64,000 nt of DNA from Mixia osmundae IAM 14324. Its lineage: Eukaryota > Basidiomycota > Mixiomycetes > Mixiales > Mixiaceae. Where the stretch lies: contig NW_014575559.1 in assembly GCF_000708205.1 (NCBI RefSeq), positions 1,074,123 through 1,138,122 on the forward strand, written 5' to 3'. Made by a program: the position numbers and the translations under genes. The notes beneath the pieces are model-generated. The model did no database searches. It worked only from the letters and a program-made list of their open reading frames with translations, and had not been told where the DNA came from. Of this stretch, positions 12,896 through 23,925 are shown one piece after another. Every line of letters begins with the position of its first letter. The stretch's first letter is position 1.

Positions 12896-13901
12896 ATGGA
12901 CAGGCGACGGCAAGTTGGCCCAGAGACCAGTGCGAAACTCATCTATGATGATGTACAAGCCACTCAAGAGGCTAGGCCGGAGGAAGGCACTACACCCGTG
13001 AGATCAGATGGCCGTGCCTGGAGCGACTTGCGATCTCATTTTGTCAAGACGGGCATCGTTCAAGACGCCAACGGGAGCTGCTACATCGAAGCAGGATCGA
13101 CCAAGCTGCTCTGCGCAGTCTATGGACCCCATGCATCTGCTATCAATACCACGCCTGCCGCCAAACTCGAGGTTGAAGTCAAATTTACGCCTTCAACTTT
13201 TCCAGGCAGCAGACGCGCGCCAGGCAAGGCAAGCGGAGCCAAGCCAATGAGGCAGCACGGATCTAGTTGACGCAGCTGCATTGCAGGGCACCGAATCAGC
13301 GAGCTTGTCGGCTGACATACATCAAGCCTTGCTGCCATCGCTCTTGCTCGATCGGATCCCAAGAAGCACGATCAGCGTCCATGTGACGCTGCTGCAATGG
13401 GACGGCCCGCTCACTGACATATCAGCGTACGCTTCCCTGAGCAGCGTGCTCGAGACACGGGTATACTGAGGATACGCTCGCTCTTAGTGGCATCACCGCC
13501 GCCAGTCTCGCGCTCGCGTCTGCCAAGATTGAGATGAGAGGCCTTGTTATTGGCACATGCGCAGTGGGTCCCGCGCTGAATTGCGCATGCTCTGCTCATC
13601 GCTACCCTCCACAGGTCATTCGCCAGACAGAAGACGCGTCCATTGTAGCTATCGATCCGACAGCAGACGAGGTCGATCTGTCAGTCGCCCAAGTCAGCAT
13701 GGCCTGCATGCCTGCACTCGGCACACTTTCTCTGCTGGAAGTGAGCGGCAAGGCAAGCTTGACGCAGATAGACCAGGTCAGTCGTCATATCGACTGAGCG
13801 GGCTGCTCTGAGTTCATCCGCTCGAATAGGCCATCGAGAGAATGACCGAGGCGTCGGCGAGGATGCATTCGATCAGTGCTACGTCTTTGCAGACGACGTG
13901 A
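12896..13901 (+). CDS. MTR3: Exosome core subunit Mtr3 (RNase PH-like)
   Basis: A non-catalytic ring subunit of the RNA exosome. The RNase PH fold signature is RSDGRAWSDLR near residue 37, followed by FVKTGIVQDANGSCYIEAG and TKLLCAVYGPHA. After the first intron come ADIHQALLPSLLLDRIPRST and LLQWDGPLTDIS, then ITAASLALASAKIEMRGLV and DPTADEVDL. This matches the Mtr3/EXOSC6 type (FxKxG...GSxYIE) better than Rrp41. Introns are at 13229-13286, 13437-13487, 13564-13614 and 13777-13829. The first starts with GC (AAG|GCAAGC). No usable GT exists in that frame: the open frame would stop at 13270, and the only GT is about 20 nt from the acceptor. The gene meets GEP4 tail to tail with 18 bp between stops. 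Confidence 0.88.
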
Positions 13902-13919
13902 CTATCGATCGTAGCAGTA

Positions 13920-14760
13920 TCATCTTGCGTGCGGCAGCAAGCAGACCAGCAGATCGGCATCGTTGCGTGTACGCAGAGCTCGAAGCGCGAGCATCTCCAT
14001 AGATCGCATGAAGCGCGTGCCTAAGCTTTCGCGCGTCCATACTCTTGTTGTCAGTATGCCGACAGCATTGAGAGAATGCAAGCGATTCGCAAGGACGGTG
14101 TCAGTCAGCACACGGTCACCTATGACAGCCAACCGAGGAGGCGCCAATTGACTTGCACCCAACCGAGATTGTGCGACATCGACGACGCGAGCCACAGTCT
14201 GGTCCGCGTGCCCCAAGAAGTACTGCTCGACATCTCTCGCACAGCCAGGCTTCTTGCGTGCATGCACCAGCACTGGCACGCCCAAGGTGCGAGAGACTGA
14301 TTCCGCCTGTACATCCCCATGCCACCGGTATGAGACTCGTATACACGTTGCGAGGAGCAGCGGACCTGGATGAGACCAGGATCATCTACGGTACCTGCCG
14401 AGTTGGACACGATGAGCACCGAAGCAGGCCCAAAGGTGTCCAGCAGCTCTCGCCAAGCTTGGCTGAGCTCGGGCAGCAGCTCGTCGTGATGAGGCATTGT
14501 CTATGCCTGAGTTCAGTAGGTAGACATATGCGACTTTGCTGACCTACGATACAGTTGTCTTTGTCAATCACGATGCCAGTGAAGCCATGTCGACGTAGCG
14601 CTAGACTATCTAGAGATCGGATATCTGTTCAGTATCTCGCATGAGATGCAATGTTGCAATTTCGAATTTCATCCATGCCTGGGATGACGAGTCGAGGCTG
14701 AAGCAGCTCAGGTCTGAATGCTGCCCTGAGTACGCCGAAGACGCCCTGCCAATTAATCAT
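13920..14760 (-). CDS. GEP4: Mitochondrial phosphatidylglycerophosphate phosphatase, HAD superfamily
   Basis: Dephosphorylates phosphatidylglycerophosphate to phosphatidylglycerol for cardiolipin synthesis on the matrix side of the inner membrane (known for yeast Gep4). Exon 1 encodes MINWQGVFGVLRAAFRPELL, like the yeast N-terminus. The HAD motif I is GIVIDKDNCIT, motif II is LIVSNSAGT, and RKKPGC plus AVIGDRVLTDTVLAN give motifs III and IV. Introns are 14625-14678, 14501-14547 and 14307-14365. The first intron appears to use a GC donor (CCAG|GCATGG...GAACAG). The nearby GT (CTC|GTCATC) would put the next exon in a frame with an immediate stop. All catalytic aspartates I expect are present. 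Confidence 0.88.
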
Positions 14761-15830
14761 AAGTCTGTCCTTCGGAGCGAAGGCAGTACAGCAGGCCGCC
14801 CCACGACGACCACGTGATCATTGTGGAGATAGGTGCGCCGACCGAGACTCACGACGCTTCAATCGCTCTCTAGATACGCTCAGCTGTTTCATAGACAGTC
14901 TGACGTTCGTAGGAAGATTTTCGGGCTGTTCTGAGTGTCTTTCGCAAATTTCCTTCTATGGCACTCTCAGACCATCTCATTGAGTCTGGCGGAGTTTAAG
15001 CTTTATTGACTCCGGAACTCGTCGTGAGCTGCTCCTCCAGTGCTTAGTGAGGCTGTGATTCGATTGTGACTTTGGTGATCTTGGGGCACCGGCCACATGA
15101 AAGTTCACGTGACTATCACGTGTTGAGCCGACCTTTGCCACGTCATGATCACGTCATGGCTGCCACGTCACAGTCGCTCACCGAATTCACCGAAGGCGAT
15201 GTTGACTAGGTCTGACTTCGGTAAGAAGCTGTTCGCAGGTAGCCGATCCCCGCCTGTTGCGTAGTCTCCACTGGCTGTTCAGACGCCTCCTATTCCCGTC
15301 ACTTCGCAAAGAATCATCCTCCACAGGACCACACAGAGTTCATGCACGGAGCAAAGTCGAAGCCAGATTACTTCTACAAACCATACTGTACTCGAGTTGT
15401 GGGACGAACACACGTCCGCCAATTCATCACGCATGTCCCTATGGATCTGCAATACCGACGAAAAATATCCATACGAGGTGGCTTCAGCGGTCACAAGTCA
15501 ATGTGGGACTCGCATGCTATCGCCACCGCTCGAAAGAGCGCCTGCACACTGTATAGCGCAAGGATCTGCTGTTGAGATCTTCAGCCAATGTCGAATGCCT
15601 TGACAATGCCGTGACTGCGTGCTGAAGCATATCGGTCGCTTTGAGACACACATCTGCACATGTAGGGGTGTCGAAGGGTTGTCATAACGCGCAACCGGGT
15701 TGCCATATACCGAAGAGAGACCAGCTGCACTGCTGAGACGGACGTTGCTCTCCAGTTGCGAGCCATCGAACCATCGAGCTTCGACTTGCAGCTACTTCAA
15801 AGTATAAAGACCAGAAACTCAACGCTCGAG
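14761..15830. other. 1.07-kb gene-poor stretch upstream of GEP4 and of the small secreted gene
   Basis: Short open frames occur on both strands (for example 15342-15575 on plus, 15279-15494 on minus). None has a recognisable motif, a credible exon chain or coding-like composition. The notable content is the motif cluster at 15105-15170, listed separately. A TATAAA at 15803-15808 precedes the secreted-protein ATG by about 23 nt. The rest looks like two promoters and spacer. Confidence 0.5.
15105..15170. promoter_or_regulatory. Cluster of CACGTG and CACGTCA motifs
   Basis: Within 66 bp there are TCACGTGA (15105-15112), CACGTG (15117-15122) and three CACGTCA units (15139-15145, 15150-15156, 15164-15170). 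CACGTG is the E-box bound by bHLH factors (Cbf1, SREBP and Pho4 types). ACGTCA is the bZIP/CREB core. Five ACGT cores so closely spaced look like a composite regulatory site. It lies about 350 bp upstream of the GEP4 start and about 660 bp upstream of the secreted-protein gene, so the target is unknown. Confidence 0.55.
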
Positions 15831-16113
15831 ATGAAGTTTGTTTTGTCACTCACTGCTTTCGCAATGCTCGTCCTCGGGGTCGTCGTGAGGGCTTCGACTG
15901 CGCAACGCCGGTCACAGCACTGATGCGAGACCAAACAGGCACCCCGCGGCGAGAATGTCTGCAAGTCCATTGACAGCTCGATGTCATGTGAAAATGTATG
16001 CTTCAAGCCCTCATCTCCGATTTGTTTATCTGACGATACTATGATTATAGGCCGTCGGCTGCACGTGGACATCGACGGGCGGTGGACCAGAAGACGGCTA
16101 CTGCCATCAGTGA
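15831..16113 (+). CDS. Small secreted cysteine-rich protein, family member 1 (57 aa)
   Basis: Three exons: 15831-15884, 15939-15995 and 16051-16113, with introns of 54 and 55 nt carrying GT-AG ends. Exon 1 encodes a complete signal peptide, MKFVLSLTAFAMLVLGVV, and ends in phase 0 just after it. Exon 2 begins APRGENVCKSIDSSMSCEN. The second intron falls two codons after Cys2. Exon 3 gives AVGCTWTSTGGGPEDGYCHQ and a TGA. The mature chain has four cysteines spaced C-X8-C-X5-C-X13-C. The spacing is identical to the gene at 27491, and the gene structure also matches the one at 28036. No known domain is recognised. A secreted effector-like or antimicrobial-like peptide is possible, but function is unknown. 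Confidence 0.72.
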
Positions 16114-16267
16114 TGAATGATCGCTTGCATTGTGCATAGTCAGCGATGCATATCTTGTCAATGCTTCTTGAGCTTCATACACGACAGCGATGCAATGTCA
16201 GGATCAGGGGCATCATGTGATGTCTGATCCGGTCTGACATCTGGGTATCCGTGTGACGTGAGCTACA

Positions 16268-16625
16268 ATGGCACTGCTTGCAGCAGCACGCTCGCTGGCT
16301 CAGGCCGTCGCGCCTGCGTGTAGCCGATCTCGTCCGCAAGGCTTCTTCGGTGCAGGCCAAGCGCAAAAGCTTTACGATCGAGCAGACTGTTGTGCTTGGC
16401 ATCGCGGGCAAGGGTACAATACATGCATTGGAAGCGCGTCTGTCTACAGAATCGTTGCTGACGTTACATGCATGGCGTGCTCTGTCGTCGTCTCAGACGC
16501 GATGCCGCCTGGAAGTCGAGCCAGAGAAGAACTGCCTGACGATAAAGACTTGGAGGAAGGACATGCCGACCATGAGTGCGCTCTCGCCAAGCGAGAAGAG
16601 GAGGATGCGCCAGGACGTCGAATGA
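16268..16625 (+). CDS. Doubtful small ORF antisense to the p24 3' end
   Basis: An ATG at 16268 starts MALLAAARSLAQA, which resembles a mitochondrial presequence. A very short (34 nt) GT-AG intron could join it to a frame reading KRKSFTIEQTVVLGIAGKG and on to 16625. I recognise no family. The last 130 nt lie opposite the conserved membrane segment of the p24 gene, so that part may simply be its shadow. It could be a small mitochondrial protein or nothing. Confidence 0.25.
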
Positions 16626-17240
16626 ACCGTCGATCTGTTCCTAGTGTCGCGAGTCTTGAAGTATCTCTGCGTTCGCTGTATCGAGCTGAGCGAGCCAGAG
16701 AGCTTGTAGATCGACTCCTCAAGACTTGAGGTCTGTTCGACGAGCGAAGTCGGGCGGGCAGGAGCGACTGGCCTTGGCTCAGACTCGACCATGATGTCGA
16801 AATCGATGAGCTTCTCGGAAAAGCTGGACATGTCGTTGCTGAAGCAGAAGGAGTACTCCCCGACGAGATTGCCCGTGAAGATGTAGTCGCCTTGACGCTC
16901 TCGTTGGCCTTCGATGATGATCATATCCTTTGGATCGGTCACCACCCAGTCAATGTCGAACGAGCCACCGGATTGTACCTGTCCCCGCGACCGCCAACGC
17001 GTCAAACCCAGTAGGCTACGCATGGAGGCGTGCATACCGCAAAGTAGAAGCCAATCTGTGCGCAGAGTCGCATCAGCTCAGGTCATCACGAGATGCAAGG
17101 CAGCCTGCCTTTTCGCCAAGCTTGTCCACGTTAGCATAGAAACATGACTTTTCGTGGGCGGTGACTGTGGTGGTCAGTGCAGAAGCGGCTGCTTGCTGCA
17201 GAGCCAATAGGCTCGTGCCAAGCAAAGCCAAGGTGCGCAT
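16493..17240 (-). CDS. p24 (emp24/gp25L/TMED) family cargo receptor
   Basis: A type I membrane protein cycling between ER and Golgi in COPII/COPI vesicles. The signal peptide is MRTLALLGTSLLALQQAAAS. The GOLD domain starts with HEKSCFYANVDKLGEK, then IGFYFAVQSGG, FDIDWVVTDP and GEYSFCFSND. A coiled-coil stretch follows and a C-terminal membrane span, then a short basic tail. Exons: 17240-17109, a micro-exon 17055-17038 (18 nt, IGFYFA) and 16978-16493. Intron 1 (17056-17108, 53 nt) begins GC (AAG|GCAGGC). No phase-compatible GT exists before the in-frame TGA, so the GC donor is hard to avoid. Intron 2 is 16979-17037. Which p24 subfamily it belongs to is not settled. Confidence 0.88.
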
Positions 17241-17382
17241 CTGCTCGTCTCGCCGTGTGCCAAAGCGATTGCGTCGCGTGTCTTGCGCTCAGCTGATTCA
17301 GCTGATTGAGTTGATGAAACATATTGCCAGCTCCGCGAACGGTCTGCTCAGCGCAAATCTATCAGCCTGTCGAACGGTCGCA

Positions 17383-20300
17383 ATGGCGTCTGTCGGCGGA
17401 CAAAAGCGGTACTTTGATGATGCAGTCGCCAGCGAAGAGTCAGAGTCTCGCAAAAGGACAAAGTCGGTGCCAGATGACTCGGATCCAGCTGAGCCAGGGA
17501 CGACACAGAAAGCTGCAAAAGTCAAGCGCACGCGAGCACCGCCGGCGTGAGTGCCCTCAAGGAGGGTCCTGCTCACACCAGCTCACGTGATCGTGCGTGC
17601 AGGGACGAGTCAGAAACGACGACGGTACACGTCAGCGGACTGGAAGAGAGGATCAGCTCTGAGCAACTGACCCAATACTTTTCATCTGTCGGCCCGGTGC
17701 GCTCAGCGTTTGTCATCACAGACAAAGTAGAAACGCCTCCTGATGCGGTCATCGGAGTCACGGGGAGTAACGCTCAGGCTGTCCTGACCAAAGCAAGAAG
17801 CAGAGGGTTCGGCTACGTTAAGTTTGTCGAGCGATCAGATGCAGAGCGAGCAGTGCAGACGCTGTCTGGTACATCCCTGTCAGACAGCAGCAAGAAGATC
17901 AAAGTCACGCTGGCAAAACCCAGATTGCGCGCCGACGAAGACGGACAGCTTACAAAGCCAGGCAAGGCTGCGCCGGCTTGGGTAGCACGCAAGGAAGCCA
18001 TCCACGCCCGGGCGCAGACATTGATCAAGCCAGAAGCCGTGGATGCGCCTTCAGAAGATGGAAAGGACCATAAGAGTGAGATCGCCAATCGATCCGTCCT
18101 CGTTCAGGGCCTCTCGCCGACCGCGCCAGTGCCAAAGCCCAGCACGTCAGAGATACCCCGCAAGATCAATTGGGCAAAGGCGTTGCACAAGCATATCAAG
18201 AAGTCGCTTGGCTCGTCCGCAGAAGGTCAGCAGAAGGCTGCGCTCTTTGATGTTGCGTACCCAGTCCAGCTCTACGGCGTCACAAGCGAGACTAGTGCTG
18301 CCAAGATCACCGTGTCAACGCCTAAGCAAGCCCGGAAACTTGCGCTAGATCTGCACGGCAAGATACTACAAGCAAGCTATCTGACTGCCGTCACTCAGTG
18401 GGAATACGATGCGACGACGCGACAAGGCAAAGCAGCCGGCGGTGGCCGGCTCATGTTCCGCAATCTTGATTTCGGCATTTCGGAGCTCGATCTTCGTACA
18501 TGTGTTTCGCAATATGGCCCCATACATTCTATCGACATTCCTCAGACGACCGCACCGAGCTATGGACAAGCAGCCGCGCAGAGCCGAGGGAGAGGTTTCG
18601 CCTTTGTCTGGTTCATCCGACGAGAGGACGCGCAGAAAGCGCTGGAAGGGGCCAATGGTCGCAAAGTATGGCCCGGTTATGGGCAGGAGCACATCACTTC
18701 CGCTGGTCAGGTCGAGGAAGCAGACCGAGGCCGAGTCATGGCAGTCGACTGGGCGCTCGGCAAACGTGACTGGGAGGCTGCAGAAGCCGGTCGACTGCAG
18801 GCTGACCCGAAGACGCACGAAGAGCAAGAACAGGACGAGGAGATGGCAGAGGATAGAAGCAATGAGCCAGACGAAGCTAGCGAGACAGACGACGCCGATG
18901 AAGGCGAGAGTGAGAGCGAAAGCGAGAGCGAAGAAGAAATTGAAGATCTCATGGACAGTGACGAAAAAGAAGATGACGAAGGACCAAAGCAAAGAAGCTC
19001 CTCAACTGATGCCGCGACTCTATTCGTGCGCAACATACAATTCGAAGCAACCGAAGATGAGCTCTATCAGGTCTTCAAACAATTTGGCCCTGTCCGATAT
19101 GCGCGCATCGTCATGGACAAGAAGCTCAACAGATCGAAAGGCACTGGCTTCGTCTGCTTCTACAATGAAGCACATGCTCGCGAGACCCTGGCCGAATCGG
19201 ATCTCATCCACGCTACAAGTCAGCCGGCGACTGAAGCGAAGCCGGCTCAGAATCCTTTTTCTGTTCTGACGCCTGATCCTTCCACAATCAGCGCGAAGAA
19301 GCTCAGTCTTCATGGCCGAGTGCTCGGCGTCTCGTCGGCTGTCTCTCGAGAACAGGCAGACAAGCTGAGAGAGGATCGAGACAAGAAGAGCGGCAAAGGC
19401 GACAAGCGGAACTTCTATTTGATGCGCGAAGGAGGTAAGTGCTGTGGCTTGCTTGCAACACACCTAGCTGATGGCTTTTCATTGCGGTAGTGGTCGTTCC
19501 GGGAACGCCTCAGGCTAAGCTGCTTACAGCGGCGGATCTGGAAGCGCGCCAAGACTCGTATGATGCTCGCAAAGCGCTGTTGCGCTCAAATCCGTCCCTC
19601 TTCGTCTCTCGCCAGCGTCTCTCGATCCGTCAACTGCCTTTACATACGACAGAGGGTCTATTGAAGAGGCTCGCTGGCTGGGCGCTACGTCAATGGCGCA
19701 TTGAAGTCAAGCAAGGCAAGCGCAAGGAGCTTCTACCGGAAGAAAGAGAGGACGAAATCAAAGACTTGCGCCCAAAAGTCAAGCCGGGCGATACAGAGAA
19801 ACCGAGCAAGCCCGCTAGCCGAGTCCAACAGGCCAAAATCTTGAGACAAGCCGATCGCGTAGATCCGCTCACGAATGTGGGCCGCAGCAAAGGCTACGGC
19901 TTTCTGCAGATGACGAGCCATGCCGATGCTTTACGCGTGTTGCGCTGGACGAACGCGAATCCAGAAGCAGTTCTGCTCTTGCGCTCGTGGTGGAAGGAGG
20001 ACCTCGAGAACCGTGTGAAGCGGACAGAGTTGGAAACAGAGTCGGAGGACAAAGACGTCCGCCTGAAGCGACTGAGAGAGAAGATAGTCGAACTCGAGGA
20101 GGAAGCTTCACGTGCGGCATCGAAGAAGAAGGGTAAAGCTGACTCGGAAAGCGGTTCCGGCCGAGCGACTCGCACCCTGATGATCGAGTTGTCGATAGAG
20201 AACGCGATAACGACAAAGCGTCGCCAGGAGAAAGCTGACCGCAGTCGTACACGCGCCAAAAAATCTAAGACTGCGCCCGAGACGAGCGCTGCCATTGCTA

Positions 20301-20425
20301 CCGAAGCGACTGATGGCCGCAAACGAAAGCATGATGAGGAGTCGCCATCAAAGTCGGAGAAACCCAATGCGCTCGGGTCGATCATTGGCCGCAAGCGACG
20401 CGAAAAGCGCGCACGCAAGTCTTAG
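17383..20425 (+). CDS. NOP4: Nucleolar RNA-binding protein Nop4/RBM28
   Basis: A nucleolar protein needed for large-subunit rRNA processing. Exons are split by introns 17547-17602 and 19435-19490. Multiple RRMs are visible: TTVHVSGLEERISSEQLTQY with SRGFGYVKFVERSDAERA, RLMFRNLDFGISELDLRTCV with GRGFAFVWFIRREDA, TLFVRNIQFEATEDELYQVF with STGFVCFY-like KGTGFVCFYNEAHA, and a last RRM with GYGFLQMTSHADALR. Between them lies an acidic Glu/Ser stretch. The C-terminus is a lysine/arginine-rich tail ending KRREKRARKS. The ATG at 17383 (MASVGGQKR) is the first in frame. It converges on SLU7 with ~70 bp between stops. Confidence 0.93.
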
Positions 20426-20494
20426 ATGTTGTGCCAAAGATGTATATGCAAGTACAACAACAACGCGGGTGCATGTGAAGACAGGCGGCGCTCA

Positions 20495-22341
20495 TCACAT
20501 CGGCAGTAATTGATCGTTGGCTAAGTTCGCCATCGGATCCTCTGCATTCGAGCGCAGTCGTCGATACGCTTCCATATCTTCGGGCTCGATATTGCGATTG
20601 TAAGCATCGCCAGAGGCCTCATCTCCTGTGCGTTTGAGACGCTCCTGCTCTGCCCGCAAAGCCTTGTCGAGTTTGCTGCTATTCATATCGCCTGCTCGAC
20701 GTTTGCTTCCGGCTCCGTCATCAGCCTCGTCATCTGGGCGCGCTCGCTTCTCCTGATGGAGTTGCAGCATCGTCTTCTGCTGAGGCGCCACAGTGCCTGT
20801 GAGAAGGAGGCCAGCAGACTCCTGCTTTTCTGCCTCGATGCCTGCCTGACCAGCACAATAGGAAGCCTTTAGTGTCGAATGGCAGCAGGCATAGCCCCAG
20901 GTGAAAGCAGATCGTGAGAACCAGGAGCCCCAAACGGAAGTGTGATTGCCAGGATGGACGTCTTCGTCGTACTTTGATCTCGCTTTGGCCCGCTCGACAC
21001 CCTTGATGACCTGACCAGTTCGCGAATATTCAATGTACTCCTCAGTCTGGCCGGATAGAAGCTCCTTGGGTGGCTTTTGTAGAAATTCTGTGCCGCCGTA
21101 CTTGTCAAGCATGGACTTGGCGGTGCGGTCCTTGAGATCGTCCTTCTTGGTCTTGAATTGCTGGTGGACGAGTGATGCTTGCGTAGGATTGGCGTTGATG
21201 TGGACATCTTGTCCCCTTGCTTCGGACTGCCAGGCGAACATCTGCAGCCGTTGCACCTCGGCCGCTCCGCCAGAGTGTCGCGTGAAGTTCTCGCCTGCAA
21301 AGACAGCATCTTCCGGTGCGACTCCTACGCTGGGATTCTCGCGCATCGAGCGTGTCTTTGGATCGTAATAGGCTGACTCTGTGTCGAGGTTGATGAGATA
21401 TTTTGCCGTGTCTTCTCGTATGCGCAGATTGCGGACGGTGACACGGTTCTTCGTGTCGAGCTTCTGGCCTGCCACATCGGCCGCATCCGCATATTTGAGT
21501 TCGTCCTCTTCGTCAGACTCGTCGGATGAGCCAAACTCTTCATCCTCGAGCGCTTTCTTCTTCTTCGACTTGCCCGCCTTGGCTACCTTCTTGACCTCAT
21601 TAAGATCCGTTTTGGCAGACTTGGAATCAATCTCTTTCTCTCTGAGCGCCTTGCGCGCTTCTTCGAGGGCTTCGTGCTCTGCCACGACAGAGAGATGCAT
21701 CGTCGGATCGTAGCCATCCCATCGGTCACGTTTGGAGTCGTAAGCAACGCCGCGAGATTCTGTCCGCTCTTGCAGATACTCGTCCGGCGCGAAGTCTTGA
21801 CCTGTATACTTGGCACCTTTCTTGCGCGGTCGTTCGAGACAGTCCTCTCGCTTGTGCGTCATCGCTCCACAGTTGCTGCAGGCGCCTTTGCGGAACCGCG
21901 TTGCCACTTCCGCCTGCTTTGACTGTCAGCCGACGCTTGCGCGGTGAGCACGATGTGACGCGCCCGTTGACCTCTATCGTAGCGAGCATTGAGCTTGGAC
22001 GGGCTTGGGTCGTATTCGGGTCCTTTGGTATGAGAAAGCGAGGGACCGGCGCCGGTGTCCATGTACCAAGGCGCCTTGGCCATGAACTCTGCTCGTCTGA
22101 CGTCAGCCTGTCGTCGGAGGGAGCGAAGGAGAGCATGCCTGGGATGTGAGGATTGATGACATTGCCCTTCTCGTCGACTTCAGCGGGCGCATTGCCTAGC
22201 TTTCGAGCTTCTTGCAAGTCTCGCTGCCGCCTGACCTCCTCGCGCGACAGCTTTGCCGGCGCTGTTGGCACCAGTCGCGATCATCAGCCATCGCACTGCT
22301 TGGACAAGGCGAGAGAGCCTACCTTGAAGAGTCGCTGCCAT
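20495..22341 (-). CDS. SLU7: Pre-mRNA splicing factor Slu7
   Basis: A second-step splicing factor that helps choose the 3' splice site. Exon 1 encodes MAATLQ. Intron 22262-22322 follows, then APAKLSREEVRRQRDLQEAR and NPHIP. The CCHC zinc knuckle is CSNCGAMTHKREDC, then APDEYLQERTESRG and KRDRWDGYDP. The conserved mid-region INLDTESAYYDPKTRSMREN is present. Intron 2 (22089-22138, 50 nt) joins NPHIP to EFMAKAPWYMDTG. It must start with GC (CCAG|GCATGC), as no usable GT exists and the join keeps the exact family spacing. Intron 3 is ambiguous: 21917-21963 with a GC donor keeps family spacing, while a GT donor would make a 35-nt intron. Confidence 0.93.
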
Positions 22342-22453
22342 GCTGGCTGACTGGCGCTGATTCAAAGCCGAGCGATTCGCGTCTTTTAAGGCCTGCCGGG
22401 GCATAATCCGGCAATTACTGAGTCCCGTGATGCTACGATGCATGGAGGCTAAG

Positions 22454-23776
22454 CTACAACTTGGACGACCTCTTGAGAGGCCAGATCTTGCTGAACGCAT
22501 CCTGAACGTGATCGACATAGATGTCAGTCTCTTCGAGCGCGGCAAAGTGTCCGCCACGATCTGCCATCTTCCACCACTTGATGTTGGCGGTCGACTTTGC
22601 CCAGCGCTCCGGATTGTTTGCAATCTCACCTGCTCTGCTATCAGCAGAGGATCTGCCTTTGATGATGCAGTCTAACCTGGAAAGCCAGAGACGGCGGTCG
22701 GACATGGCATGTAGAGATCGCGCCGATGCAGGTAGACAAGGAAGCCATCGTCGCCGTGCTCCTTGTAGGGTAGAAAGGATGTCGTGCTGCACTTGGTGAA
22801 CCAATACAGCGTGATCATCGTGAGCACATCATCGAGCGATATCGCGTCTTCCTCCGCCTCGTCCTCCTTCCAGAAAAAGAACTTCTCTCCGATCCAGCTG
22901 AGCAAGCCCACCGGGGAGTCCATGAGCGCGTGACCCAGCGTCGCCGGCTGATAGGACAAATCAGCATGCTGCTCGAGCGTCCCTGCAGAATGCATCGACG
23001 CGCACCTTGGTGCTCTGGATCGCATAATACCCTGAGCCTTCCTGGAGATATCGTAGCGTGCGCAGGATCCTGTCACGCTGCACCGCCGAGAAGACAAACC
23101 AAGGCATCCTCTCGATCAGCCAGGGTGAAAGCGGCAGTAGCTTAAGCGGTCCAGGGGGTTTAGCTGGCAGAAAGTTGAGATGGGCTGCGATGCAATGCTG
23201 CGGGTGCTTTGCAGCCATGCACCTCACTGCAATACTGCCCCAATCTCCGGCTTGCACGCCGTACTTGTCGTAGCCCAATCCGAGCATGAGCTCATTGAAT
23301 ATGCGCGCGGTGTCGATCATCGTCCAGCCTGTCTTTGTGGGCCGCTGCGACCACAGGAAGCCGGGCATGGATGGGATGACGAGATGAAAGGCTTGCTTGC
23401 CCTTGCCTGGCTCAGTGAGCGGCTTGATGGCCTTGAAGAACTCGTACACGCTACCGGGCCAGCCATGACAGGCTAGCAAGGGAATAGCATCCGGCTGACT
23501 GCTCTTGACATGGATAAAGTGAATCGTGATGGAATCCCGATCAAGTTTGGTTGTAAAGTGTGGGAACGAATTGATGTATGCTTCGTGCTTGCGCCAGTCG
23601 TACTGCTTGCGCCAGTACTGCGTCGTCTGCTTGGTCCATTCGAGCGGTACGCCGTACTCAAAGTCAGCGCCCGGTACAATCTCCTCAGTATCGAAGCGCG
23701 CTCTGTCCAAACGAGCGTTGAGGTCAGTCAAGTCGGCCTCGCTGACTTTGAACGTGAACGGCTCGACTTGGAGCAT
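22454..23776 (-). CDS. Epoxide hydrolase, alpha/beta-hydrolase fold with EHN domain
   Basis: Resembles microsomal-type epoxide hydrolases, which open epoxides to diols. Residues 1-110 form the EHN domain (FTFKVSEADLTDLNARLDRA, WRKQYDWRKHEAYINSFPHF). The oxyanion-hole motif is CHGWPGSVYEF. The nucleophile elbow is YGVQAGDWGS, with the Asp as expected nucleophile. The catalytic His lies in RGGHFAALE near the C-terminus. SPVGLLSWIGEKF marks the conserved helix before the acid. Introns are 22948-23005 and 22630-22676. Translation may begin at 23776 (MLQVEPFTFK) or 19 codons upstream at 23833. No strong signal peptide or anchor was seen, so a cytosolic detoxification role is likely but inferred. 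Confidence 0.9.
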
Positions 23777-23925
23777 GCTGCGGAGACGAGTCGAGGATGA
23801 TGTCAAGCTGGCTTGACTGCACGAAACGGGCAAGAGCGCGCTGAGGCACCCTGATGGGGTCTATTTGAATTCACCGTCTGCCCTGACGCTCGGCAGCATT
23901 CGCAACTTCAACCTGCTCGGGCCAC

